A program made the translations under genes and the position numbers. This document shows, piece after piece, positions 34,443-42,844 of a stretch of DNA of 64,000 nucleotides; within the stretch, counting starts at the first letter, position 1, and each line of letters opens with the position of its first letter. The notes below the pieces were generated by a model, which was not told the DNA's origin, did no database searches, and worked only from the letters and a program-made list of their open reading frames with translations. Source of the DNA: Prodigiosinella aquatilis (GTDB lineage: Bacteria > Pseudomonadota > Gammaproteobacteria > Enterobacterales > Enterobacteriaceae); the NCBI GenBank assembly GCA_030388725.1, contig CP128857.1:1860001-1924000 (forward strand). Direction: 5' to 3'.

Positions 34443-36197
34443 ATGGAAAAGGATACAGCATTAGATAAAATAGCGTTTTCTAAAAGAATTGATTCTACTG
34501 ATAAACGTATTGTTAGGGGAGTAATATTCAGTGATTTCAACCATAAAGCATTGAATAATCTTATTACTTATAATATCGGTAAAATGGGATATTTCCCTGA
34601 GTTTTATGACGAGGTATACAGCAACTATTTCCCCCATATATTGGGTAATATGGATGCGATCAGTGATTTTAATGCACATTTTCATGTCTATATTATAGAT
34701 GGTAGATTTGTTGAAGATGGGATTGGTTGCGCACGGTCAGCCGATGTTATCAGAGAAAAAATCACAGAATATAAGGACAGACTGGAGCATGTGTTGAACT
34801 TTTCAACCCAGATCTGTAAAGCACATACATTTATAAATACGATTCATATCAGTGAAGTTATTTTAAAGCAGTGTACCGCATTGAATAAAAGGGCCGAGAT
34901 AAAGTCGCTGCTCGATGATTTCAACGCCTTTATCCAGTCAAAATCTCATATCGGCAGTCATGTCACGGTGATTGATATCCAAGAATTCAACACGGCGGGT
35001 GGCAGTGCTGAAGATGGCAAGCTGGCGCAATTGCTGGGGCTGTCCGTCGGCCTTGGCACACTGGATGACATGGCCAGATCGATTTCCTCTACATTACGAA
35101 TGATCATGGGGAAAACCATTAAATGTGTGGTTACCGATCTGGATAATACGCTGTGGAAAGGCACGCTGGCTGATGATGGTATCGATAACATCATTATCAG
35201 CGATAAACAGGTCGGTACTGGATTTTTACGCTACCAACGTTTTTTGAGTAACTTGTACGATCAGGGGATTATTCTGGCGATATGCAGTAAAAATAACCTG
35301 GAAAATGTCGAGGCGATGTTTCAGCGCAGAAGCAACGAATTACAGATCTCACTAGATAAATTTTCGGTCATCAGTGCTAACTGGGATGAGAAAAGCACCA
35401 ATATCGTCAAGATAGCCAAAGAGTTGAATATATCAATAGAACACATGATGTTCATTGATGATTCTGGTTATGAATGCGCAGAGGTCAAAACGCGATGCCC
35501 GGAAATTACGGTGGTCGATTTTTCTGGTGACGTTGCTGAAAATGTATCGTGGATTATTACCCAAGATTATTTTCAACGTGAAACTCTCAGTAATGATGAC
35601 CGGTTACGGAATCTGACGTATTCGCAGAACAAAATCCGCACAGAAATGAGAAAGAATTACGCGGATAACAACGATTTTCTTGCCAGTCTGAATATGACGC
35701 TTAGCATCCGAAGGATTGATGATGCTACGCTTGATCGAATATCACAGCTCACGCTGAGAACCAATCAGTTTAATATGACGACCAGGCGAATGAGCGTGAA
35801 TGATGTGGCTGAATTCAACCGTAACAGTGACAACCTGATTGTTGCATTGAATTGTCATGATAACATTGGGGATTATGGCACGATAGGTGCTATGTTTCTC
35901 AGATTCTCGAATGAACGTTGTTATATTGATAACTTTATCATGAGTTGCCGGATATTTGGTCGGCAAGTAGAGTTCGCTGCAATACAATGGTTATTTGATC
36001 TGTGTAAACAAAAAAGTATCGATATTATAGAAGCTGCATTTATTCCGACTGAAAAAAATAAAAAGTTTCGGTCTTTTTATCATGACTGCGGTTTTGATAA
36101 TACAAAGGACACAATCTTCAATATCGTTGGTCAGGATAATCATCACTTGGCAGGAAAGAGCCATTCCGTTGCTATTCAAGAGGAGATATTAATATGA
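34443..36197 (+). CDS. FkbH-like glyceryl-ACP synthase (HAD phosphatase/transferase)
   Basis: A 584-residue protein. After an N-terminal region of about 200 residues comes the HAD domain with the catalytic aspartates in 'VTDLDNTLWKG' (near residue 231) and 'FIDDSGYEC' further on. A GNAT-like domain follows ('CRIFGRQVEFAAIQWL', about residues 500-515). FkbH-like enzymes dephosphorylate 1,3-bisphosphoglycerate and load the glyceryl unit onto an ACP. The stop overlaps the ACP start (ATGA). It is the hallmark gene of the tetronate class, although related enzymes also occur in methoxymalonyl-ACP pathways. Confidence 0.9.
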   Translation: MEKDTALDKIAFSKRIDSTDKRIVRGVIFSDFNHKALNNLITYNIGKMGYFPEFYDEVYSNYFPHILGNMDAISDFNAHFHVYIIDGRFVEDGIGCARSADVIREKITEYKDRLEHVLNFSTQICKAHTFINTIHISEVILKQCTALNKRAEIKSLLDDFNAFIQSKSHIGSHVTVIDIQEFNTAGGSAEDGKLAQLLGLSVGLGTLDDMARSISSTLRMIMGKTIKCVVTDLDNTLWKGTLADDGIDNIIISDKQVGTGFLRYQRFLSNLYDQGIILAICSKNNLENVEAMFQRRSNELQISLDKFSVISANWDEKSTNIVKIAKELNISIEHMMFIDDSGYECAEVKTRCPEITVVDFSGDVAENVSWIITQDYFQRETLSNDDRLRNLTYSQNKIRTEMRKNYADNNDFLASLNMTLSIRRIDDATLDRISQLTLRTNQFNMTTRRMSVNDVAEFNRNSDNLIVALNCHDNIGDYGTIGAMFLRFSNERCYIDNFIMSCRIFGRQVEFAAIQWLFDLCKQKSIDIIEAAFIPTEKNKKFRSFYHDCGFDNTKDTIFNIVGQDNHHLAGKSHSVAIQEEILI

Positions 36198-36433
36198 ATC
36201 TGGACGAGTTTATCAGCTTTATTAATGTTAAAACCGGGATGTCCTTACTCAAGGAACATGTGGATATTGATTTGACCAATTTATCAGAGTGGGACTCTTT
36301 GACCTTTGTTTATATGTTAATGGAAATTGAAAAGAAAAATAAGCTCACACTTAATGTTGAGCGAGTTTTACAGTGCACAACACTTCATGATATTTACCAG
36401 GCGGTCAGCGATGAAGTTGCAGAAGGTCTCTAA
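36194..36433 (+). CDS. Acyl carrier protein for the glyceryl unit
   Basis: A 79-residue ACP with the attachment serine in 'LSEWDSLTFVYMLMEIE'. It overlaps the FkbH-like gene by four bases and the acyltransferase gene by 23, so the three are translated together. In tetronate pathways the dedicated ACP carries the glyceryl group from the FkbH-like enzyme to the ring-forming KAS III-like enzyme. Confidence 0.9.
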   Translation: MNLDEFISFINVKTGMSLLKEHVDIDLTNLSEWDSLTFVYMLMEIEKKNKLTLNVERVLQCTTLHDIYQAVSDEVAEGL

Positions 36434-37148
36434 GGAAAGGAATCAGACACTTTCTTTTTTATCGATTTCCAAAAACATACCGGCCATCACGTTAATACGG
36501 GAAGTGAATGTCTCACACATTGTAAAAAGTGCCAAGCTTGGCAGTATGACCGCTATTACTATCAAGGCAATCAGTGATGCTCTGGCTAAATTTCCTGATC
36601 TGAATGTAATGGTGAAATTTGGTAGCAGCAATACTCTGATTTGTTTGAATGATATCAGCGCCAGATTGACGCTCGAGAAAACGTTGAATGGAGTATCGGG
36701 GGTCTACTCGCGGGTTATAAAAAATACCGATATAAAAACAGTTATGGATATAGAAAAAGCGTTAAAAGAGATTAAGCATGAGAACGTTAAGGAAAGTGAA
36801 CACTACCGTAAAATCAGGTTGATTCAGCAACTACCCGGTTTTTTAGCCGCTATTTTGATGAAGCTGGCGTTACGTTCATCAAAAACACAGGCAGAAACAT
36901 GGGGAAGCTTTACGGTAACATCGCTAGGGAAAAACGGCCCTGATATGTGTATTCCCATATCCGGTTCGACATTTACTTTTACGCTGGGTGCAGTTAACGA
37001 AAAACCGATCGTGGCTGGAGAGGAAATAGTGGCCGCATGGGTAGCGAATCTCGTCATGGTATTTGATCATCGGGTTCTTGATGGGAAGCTGGCATCGCAA
37101 CTGCTGGGACAGGTAAAACAGAATATAGAACATTTCCCAATGGACTAA
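36411..37148 (+). CDS. E2-like acyltransferase (Agg4 type), tetronate O-acetylation
   Basis: A 245-residue protein made only of the catalytic domain of 2-oxoacid dehydrogenase E2 enzymes, with no lipoyl or subunit-binding domain. 'VFDHRVLDGKLASQLL' holds the catalytic His and Asp. In agglomerin biosynthesis the equivalent enzyme acetylates the primary hydroxyl of the tetronate. ATG 36411 has AGGCGG before it and lies within the ACP gene. The start is a little uncertain because the N-terminal 15 residues are in the overlap. Confidence 0.87.
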   Translation: MKLQKVSKERNQTLSFLSISKNIPAITLIREVNVSHIVKSAKLGSMTAITIKAISDALAKFPDLNVMVKFGSSNTLICLNDISARLTLEKTLNGVSGVYSRVIKNTDIKTVMDIEKALKEIKHENVKESEHYRKIRLIQQLPGFLAAILMKLALRSSKTQAETWGSFTVTSLGKNGPDMCIPISGSTFTFTLGAVNEKPIVAGEEIVAAWVANLVMVFDHRVLDGKLASQLLGQVKQNIEHFPMD

Positions 37149-37153
37149 TTATT

Positions 37154-38227
37154 ATGGTATTGGATGAGTTAAAGAATTTTGTTTTATTACACAGTAAGGT
37201 ACTTGGTGTTTATGATGAAACCCGACATCTTTTAAGCCGGATTGATCATTTGGGTGATGATCTCCACAGCAGCTGGAGTCGGACGTTTTTTGAAGCGGCG
37301 CAGGCATGTGAAAAAAAAGGGGAATATGTCAAGGCCTGTGCACTTTATAATCTTAGTCGATTTCCCTATGCGGAAACAGAATTGCAACAAGCATGCTATG
37401 AACATTGTTTGCGCTTATTCAAGCATCTTTATATCGATAAGGGGATAGTGACGCGTGTTAGCCTTTCTGATGATAAACAGATTTGTTATATAAGGAAGAA
37501 AAAGTCTAATAATGTGATTATTATCAGTGGTGGAATCATTTCTTTAAAAGAACAATGGGTCAATATTATTAACTTGTTTGACAAGTTTGATTTCACCATT
37601 GTCTTGGCAGAAATGCCTGGTGTTGGAGAAAATAAATTACCGTATGGTGATAAATCATTCAGTATGTACAGTGATATATTGGATTATCTCGGCAGCGAGC
37701 AGGGAACATACCATTGCCATATCATCGGGTTAAGTTTTAGCGGTTTTATTGCGTATAAGAACAGTATTATCGACAGCCGAATTAGCGGGTTGACCATGGT
37801 GGGAACACCTTTCGACACGCTGTACCATGATGCAGATGTCTATAACAAATTACCGTATGTTACACGGCTGGTTATTGAGCATAATATTATCAATACAATA
37901 CCTAAAGTGATTGATGCGGCGCAGGTGTTTAGTTATCTGGATTCCACTTTTACCATTGATGCATCAGAAGTTAACAATAACGTTAAATTGTACTATGTGC
38001 AGAGTCTGATGGATGAAGTTATCCCGAATGTTGAAGCCGGGTTCATCAAAAAAATATCCCGACACCATAATATTCTTTCACTAAGAGATGTTCATGGATC
38101 GCCTCATTATAACAAGACGGTCAAGGTGTATATTTTGTGGTCAATACTGGATTCGTTCAGAATATCGACTTTATTCAGGCTGGTGACGAAATGTAGAATC
38201 CGTATTCTGCGTTTTTTGAAAAAATAA
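37154..38227 (+). CDS. Alpha/beta hydrolase (Agg5 type), acetate elimination
   Basis: A 357-residue alpha/beta hydrolase. 'HIIGLSFSGFIAYKN' is the nucleophile elbow; 'SLMDEVIP' and 'DVHGSPHYN' fit the acid and histidine of the triad. In agglomerin and related pathways the matching enzyme removes acetic acid from the acetylated tetronate to give the exocyclic 5-methylene group. An N-terminal region of about 110 residues precedes the hydrolase core. It begins five bases after the acyltransferase. It is the last clear gene of the island; no terminator or exporter follows. Confidence 0.83.
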   Translation: MVLDELKNFVLLHSKVLGVYDETRHLLSRIDHLGDDLHSSWSRTFFEAAQACEKKGEYVKACALYNLSRFPYAETELQQACYEHCLRLFKHLYIDKGIVTRVSLSDDKQICYIRKKKSNNVIIISGGIISLKEQWVNIINLFDKFDFTIVLAEMPGVGENKLPYGDKSFSMYSDILDYLGSEQGTYHCHIIGLSFSGFIAYKNSIIDSRISGLTMVGTPFDTLYHDADVYNKLPYVTRLVIEHNIINTIPKVIDAAQVFSYLDSTFTIDASEVNNNVKLYYVQSLMDEVIPNVEAGFIKKISRHHNILSLRDVHGSPHYNKTVKVYILWSILDSFRISTLFRLVTKCRIRILRFLKK

Positions 38228-38247
38228 TCTGATCTCGCGTTATCTGC

Positions 38248-38391
38248 ATGCCAGTACCGTGCAGTTACGCTGTCCTCTCCGGTGGCGGGGCAGGTAAAAC
38301 CACATTACGTATTTTCTGCACCGGGGCTATGGGTGAAACTACATCACTGACGGCGTTCCACCAGGTGGTGTCAGCGGTAAATACACAATGA
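38248..38391 (+). other. Small open frame of unknown status
   Basis: A 47-codon frame from ATG 38248. The product contains 'SGGGAGKTTLRIF', which looks like a P-loop but is not followed by an ATPase. There is no ribosome site. It may be the remains of a gene at the end of the island or chance. Nothing else was found between the hydrolase and the KTSC gene. Confidence 0.2.
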
Positions 38392-38437
38392 TAAAGCCAG
38401 AAACAAACCGAGCGGAGCAGGTGTCCGCTCTGTTACG

Positions 38438-38650
38438 TTATTGGATTTTTTCATAAGGAAATGAATTTTTCACATACCGGGTATAGTAGCGATTTTTGGC
38501 ACTTGTCGACATGAGTTCTTCATAAATCATGCGCGCCACGCCTTTATACTGATACAAGCTTCCGTTGAGAAACTCTATCTCCAGTGTGCTGGTTTCCGGA
38601 TCATATCCCACGGAGAACAGTTCTGTTGATGAAACACGTTTGCGTTGCAA
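38438..38650 (-). CDS. KTSC-domain protein
   Basis: A 70-residue single-domain protein. 'VSSTELFSVGYDPETSTLEI', 'LYQYKGV' and 'SAKNRYYTRYVKN' match the KTSC domain (also found fused to lysyl-tRNA synthetase-related and phage proteins). Its function is not known. It stands alone between the tetronate island and yeiG. The start at 38650 gives the full domain. Confidence 0.85.
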   Translation of the reverse strand: MQRKRVSSTELFSVGYDPETSTLEIEFLNGSLYQYKGVARMIYEELMSTSAKNRYYTRYVKNSFPYEKIQ

Positions 38651-38784
38651 AGCCGATAACTCCCTGTTGTTATTAAGCAGCCAATAAACAGACTATATAG
38701 CGAGCATGTTACTGGTTGTCTTTTTTTTGGTCAATCTATGGGCATCAGCCACCATTTACCCTGGTTAAAGGGTTAACGTAATAC

Positions 38785-38897
38785 GTTTCCCCCTGATATC
38801 CCGCACTATAAATAAACATGGGAAACCAGCAAACTTGAAAGCTCAAGCCCGCTGAACATTCCATGATGCTATTCTGTTACTAATATCAGGGGTAAAC
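38785..38897. repeat. 15-bp imperfect inverted repeat flanking 83 bases
   Basis: GTTTCCCCCTGATAT at 38785-38799 and its inverse ATATCAGGGGTAAAC at 38883-38897 match at 14 of 15 positions. They enclose 83 bases in the gap between the KTSC gene and yeiG. No target duplication was seen. It could be a small non-autonomous element or a long-range RNA stem. Confidence 0.4.
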
Positions 38898-38913
38898 AAC
38901 ACCTCACGACTAT

Positions 38914-39753
38914 TTATTGCAAGTATTTAGCGTGAAATCGCAGATGATCTTCAATAAAACTGGCAATGAAATAATAGCTATGATCATAACCGGATTGTGT
39001 CCGCAACGTCAGTGGATACCCCTGCTGGCGGGCTACATCATCCAGCCGGGCAGGTTGGAGTTGATCAGCCAGGAACTGGTCGCAATCACCTTGATCCACC
39101 AGTATTGGCAAGGTCTCAGTGCTGTTTGCCAACAGGGCACAACTGTCATACTGTTGCCACAACTGTTCATCACTGCCCAGATATGCCGTAAACGCTTTTC
39201 TACCCCATGGCGTCCGACAGGGATTGACAATGGGGGCAAAGGCCGACGCCGAGCGATAGCGGCCAGGGTTGCGCAATGCCAACATCAGGGCACCGTGTCC
39301 CCCCATAGAATGTCCGCTGATTGACTGATGATCACTGACGTTAAAGTGTTGTTGAATCAGCGCTGGCAGTTCCTGACAGATATAATCATACATCCGGTAA
39401 TGCGTGTTCCAAGGGGGCTGAATAGCATTGACATAGAAGCTCGCACCTTGTCCAAGATCGTAGCTGTCATCATCTGTTACGTTCTCACCACGCGGGCTGC
39501 TATCCGGTACCACCAACACCAGACCCAGTTCCGAGGCAACCCGTTGGGCTCCGGCCTTGATAGTAAAGTTTTCATCCGTACAGGTCAGCCCGGACAGCCA
39601 ATACAGCACCGGAGGTGGTATATCATCGGACGTCGGCGGTAAGTAGATGCTGAACGTCATGTCGCAATTCAGTGCGGATGAAGCATGACGGTAACGCTGT
39701 TGCCAGCCGCCAAAAATACGATGTTCTTCCAGAAGTTCCAGTGACACATTCAT
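38914..39753 (-). CDS. yeiG: S-formylglutathione hydrolase
   Basis: A 279-residue esterase-D-type alpha/beta hydrolase that splits S-formylglutathione to formate and glutathione. 'ISGHSMGGHGALMLAL' holds the catalytic serine, 'DQGDCDQFL' the aspartate and 'GYDHSYYFI' the histidine. It is closest to E. coli YeiG. It starts 20 bases after the dehydrogenase stop, so the two form a formaldehyde detoxification operon. Confidence 0.96.
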   Translation of the reverse strand: MNVSLELLEEHRIFGGWQQRYRHASSALNCDMTFSIYLPPTSDDIPPPVLYWLSGLTCTDENFTIKAGAQRVASELGLVLVVPDSSPRGENVTDDDSYDLGQGASFYVNAIQPPWNTHYRMYDYICQELPALIQQHFNVSDHQSISGHSMGGHGALMLALRNPGRYRSASAFAPIVNPCRTPWGRKAFTAYLGSDEQLWQQYDSCALLANSTETLPILVDQGDCDQFLADQLQPARLDDVARQQGYPLTLRTQSGYDHSYYFIASFIEDHLRFHAKYLQ

Positions 39754-39773
39754 TGTTGCGGTGTTCCTCCGAT

Positions 39774-40895
39774 TTAGTCGAAATGGATGACAGAGCGGAT
39801 GGATTTTCCTTCATGCATTAATTCAAATGCTTGATTGATGTCTTCCAGCTTCATGGTATGGGTAATAAAATCGTTGAGCTGGAATTCACCGTCCAGATAA
39901 CGCTGCACAATGCCGGGTAGCTGGCTGCGGCCTTTAACACCGCCAAAAGCAGATCCGCGCCATACACGTCCGGTCACCAACTGGAATGGACGGGTAGAAA
40001 TTTCTTCACCAGCACCCGCCACGCCGATAATCACTGACTCACCCCAGCCCTTGTGGCAGCATTCCAGTGCGGAGCGCATCACATTAACGTTACCGATACA
40101 CTCAAAAGAGAAATCAACGCCGCCTTCCGTCAGGTCGATAATGACATCCTGAATTGGCTTATCATGATCTTTGGGATTAATCAGGTCGGTAGCACCCAGC
40201 TTGCGGGCCAGATCGAATTTACTGGTGTTGACGTCAATCCCGATAATGCGCCCGGCGCCGGCCATTCTGGCACCGATAATCGCTGACAGGCCAATACCAC
40301 CGAGACCGAAAATCGCCACGCTGTCACCTGGCTGGACTTTCGCCGTGTTTACGACGGCCCCCATCCCTGTGGTTACACCACACCCCAGCAGACAAACTTC
40401 CTCCAGCGGGGCTTCCTTGCTGATTTTGGCCAGTGAAATTTCAGCCACCACCGTATGTTCTGCGAAGGTAGAGGTCCCCATATAGTGGAAAATAGGGTTG
40501 CCGTCTTTGAAGAAACGCGTCGTCCCGTCCGGCATCAAACCTTTGCCTTGCGTGGCACGAATAGCCTGACACAGATTGGTTTTGCCGGAACGACAAAATT
40601 CGCATTCACCACATTCCGGTGTATACAGCGGAATAACGTGGTCGCCAACGGCTACACTGATTACGCCTTCACCGATAGCCTCAACAACACCACCGCCTTC
40701 ATGTCCGAGGATTACTGGGAACACGCCCTCTGGATCTTTGCCGGAAAGTGTGTAGGCATCCGTGTGACAGACACCGCTGGCAACGATGCGTACCAGCACT
40801 TCGCCTTTTTGTGGCGGCATCAAATCCACTTCTTCAACAGAAAGCGGTTGGTTGGGACCCCAGGCGATAGCGGCCCGGGTTTTTATCATTTGCAT
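39774..40895 (-). CDS. frmA: S-(hydroxymethyl)glutathione dehydrogenase (class III ADH)
   Basis: A 373-residue zinc alcohol dehydrogenase that oxidises S-hydroxymethylglutathione with NAD. 'ASGVCHTDAYTLSG' gives the catalytic Cys, 'GHEGGGVVEAIG' the His/Glu region, 'CGECEFCRSGKTNLC' the structural zinc site, and 'GLGGIGLS' the NAD fold. ATG 40895 follows AAGGAG. It is paired with yeiG rather than a frmR-type repressor; a LysR regulator lies upstream on the same strand. Confidence 0.96.
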   Translation of the reverse strand: MQMIKTRAAIAWGPNQPLSVEEVDLMPPQKGEVLVRIVASGVCHTDAYTLSGKDPEGVFPVILGHEGGGVVEAIGEGVISVAVGDHVIPLYTPECGECEFCRSGKTNLCQAIRATQGKGLMPDGTTRFFKDGNPIFHYMGTSTFAEHTVVAEISLAKISKEAPLEEVCLLGCGVTTGMGAVVNTAKVQPGDSVAIFGLGGIGLSAIIGARMAGAGRIIGIDVNTSKFDLARKLGATDLINPKDHDKPIQDVIIDLTEGGVDFSFECIGNVNVMRSALECCHKGWGESVIIGVAGAGEEISTRPFQLVTGRVWRGSAFGGVKGRSQLPGIVQRYLDGEFQLNDFITHTMKLEDINQAFELMHEGKSIRSVIHFD

Positions 40896-40987
40896 GGTGA
40901 GCTCCTTTATTTTTTTATGGAACATAAGGTTTAAAACGTATCAACGGCTGATTTTGATGCAATGTCTGATCGGGAAACCTTTACCCC

Positions 40988-41854
40988 TCAGTGGGGGAAC
41001 TGTTCAATGATCAGTTTCTTCAATGCTTCTACATTAGGGCCGAAAGCTTCCCGACGCCATACCAGCCAAGTGGTGGCTTCAGCCATTTCGACTGGTAGCT
41101 CATGCGGTAATACCTGATTCCCCACCGGTAATGTGCCCAGTACGGAACGCGGCACGATGGCCAGACCTGCACCGCCAGCCACGCAGGCCAGCATGGATGA
41201 ATAGGATGAAACTTCTACAACATTACCATGCGCAATGCCCTGGCTGCGGAACCAGGCTTCCAGTCGACGTCGGTATCCACATCCGCGGCTAAAGGAAAAC
41301 AAAGTACGGTTCCGTACCTGGCTGGCGTGCGTGATGGTGGGATTCCCCAGGGAAGTAACCAGTACCAATTGTTCGACAAAAACAGCACAGCCATTCAGCG
41401 CGTCATCATTTACCGGACCGTTAACCAGCGCGGTGGCCAGTAATCCGGTACGCACGCTATCAAGCAATTCATCTCCAGTACCGGATTCCAGTGACAGGTT
41501 GACTTGTGGATACTGTAGGTGAAAGCTCGCCAATAAGGTTGGCAATGGTGTAACAATCAGACTTTCCAGGGCACCAAGCGCGAAATTACCCGCCGGTTTT
41601 CCTGTGTGAGTCATCGCGATTGCCTCGTCACTCAGTGCCAGAATGCGCTGGGCATAGCAGAGGAAATTATGCCCCAGTGGTGAAAGACGCAGTCGCTGTT
41701 TTTCCCGGATAAACAGATCCTCTCCCAGCTCTTGCTCAAGCTGGCGTAATCGAGTGGTCAGGTTTGATGGCACTCGATGAAGTTGTTCCGCCGCACGGAC
41801 AACTGAGCTGGTTTCTGCTACCAGGCAAAACATACGCAGTTGAATAAGGTCCAT
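40988..41854 (-). CDS. LysR-type transcriptional regulator
   Basis: A 288-residue LysR protein. The N-terminal helix-turn-helix ('SSVVRAAEQLHRVPSNLTTR' region) and 'FIREKQRLRLSPLG' resemble the PtrR/YneJ group. The effector domain covers residues about 90-285. It lies 92 bases upstream of the glutathione dehydrogenase on the same strand, so it might regulate it, or act on the long gap to its right. The inducer cannot be told from sequence. Confidence 0.9.
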   Translation of the reverse strand: MDLIQLRMFCLVAETSSVVRAAEQLHRVPSNLTTRLRQLEQELGEDLFIREKQRLRLSPLGHNFLCYAQRILALSDEAIAMTHTGKPAGNFALGALESLIVTPLPTLLASFHLQYPQVNLSLESGTGDELLDSVRTGLLATALVNGPVNDDALNGCAVFVEQLVLVTSLGNPTITHASQVRNRTLFSFSRGCGYRRRLEAWFRSQGIAHGNVVEVSSYSSMLACVAGGAGLAIVPRSVLGTLPVGNQVLPHELPVEMAEATTWLVWRREAFGPNVEALKKLIIEQFPH

Positions 41855-42225
41855 GTCTTCTTTTTACGTCATTAACTTTTGCTTAGTTATTCACTTTCCA
41901 TGAGTGTAGTGGGTGGGTTACGCCTTGGCAATACATCTTTAATAAAAACGGAATGCTGGTGAGGCCAGTTATCCATCAGTTAAATACTACATGGACGGAA
42001 GTTCCATTATCTGGAGACACCACCGCAGGGAATTTGTCGGTATTGCTGATAAGGTTTATTGCCTGCCAGAATTAATTTTTGAAGTTACAATTATTATATT
42101 ATTGTCTGGATAAATAATTTAAGCGGATAAACATAGTCACCCGTGTTTACAACGTAAAGACTGTGGGTATGGTTACTTGTGATAATAGTTACAATTAATG
42201 TGAGGGAATTATCAGGAGTATATCG

Positions 42226-42306
42226 GTGAAACTGATTTTAGTAACCGCGGGTACTATTTCTTGTTTGTTTATCATGGTCAAATTTCATTCCGCATATCTG
42301 ATTTAA
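42226..42306 (+). other. Possible 26-residue membrane peptide
   Basis: GTG 42226 is preceded by AGGAG at a good seven-base spacing. The 26-residue product is hydrophobic with one predicted membrane span and a lysine at each side. It lies in a 990-base AT-rich gap (41855-42844) between the LysR gene and the chemoreceptor. That gap also holds the 16-base palindrome ATTGTTTTAAAACAAT at 42405-42420 and no other gene I can support. It does not match Hok, Ldr or other small toxins I know. Confidence 0.3.
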
Positions 42307-42844
42307 CGATAGTTGATTTGAAAATAAATCGTTCTTACTGTTTAACGGTTTATTCTGTTTTAGATTAAATGAGTTAATGTGTTTATTTAAATAAAAAATT
42401 AAAAATTGTTTTAAAACAATAAGTTAATATTAATTTGGTAATAAAAAACGCTTACCAATAACAGAGAATTACCATTGTATAGTGGGTTTTTTAATATTTA
42501 GTGAAAAAACGATTAAGAATTTAATTTTAATGCCGATGTATATTTAACAGTTTTCAAGATACAGGAAGATAAAAAGGAAACGAATCCCGGCAAACTAACA
42601 TAAGTAAGTGATTTTGGTGAATGGACTACGCCAACATGTCGGCAACTGAATAATGCCGGATGTAGAGAATAATACATCATGTTTTTGTATTGGCTTTATC
42701 TCATTGTTATTAATTTTTGTGAATATTTTAACAAGTAGTCTGCCTTTTTTCATCAAAGGGTGAGTAGCAAAATATCAAATATTCTAGCGTGTTGGTTATT
42801 AAAAGCACAAATAGAAAACGCTGATTAATTATCCGGAGTTACTT

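Noticed and set aside
41855..42844. Hok/Gef-type toxin in the AT-rich gap
   Set aside because: The small hydrophobic peptide lacks the Hok cysteine and tyrosine pattern, and no antisense RNA promoter was seen.
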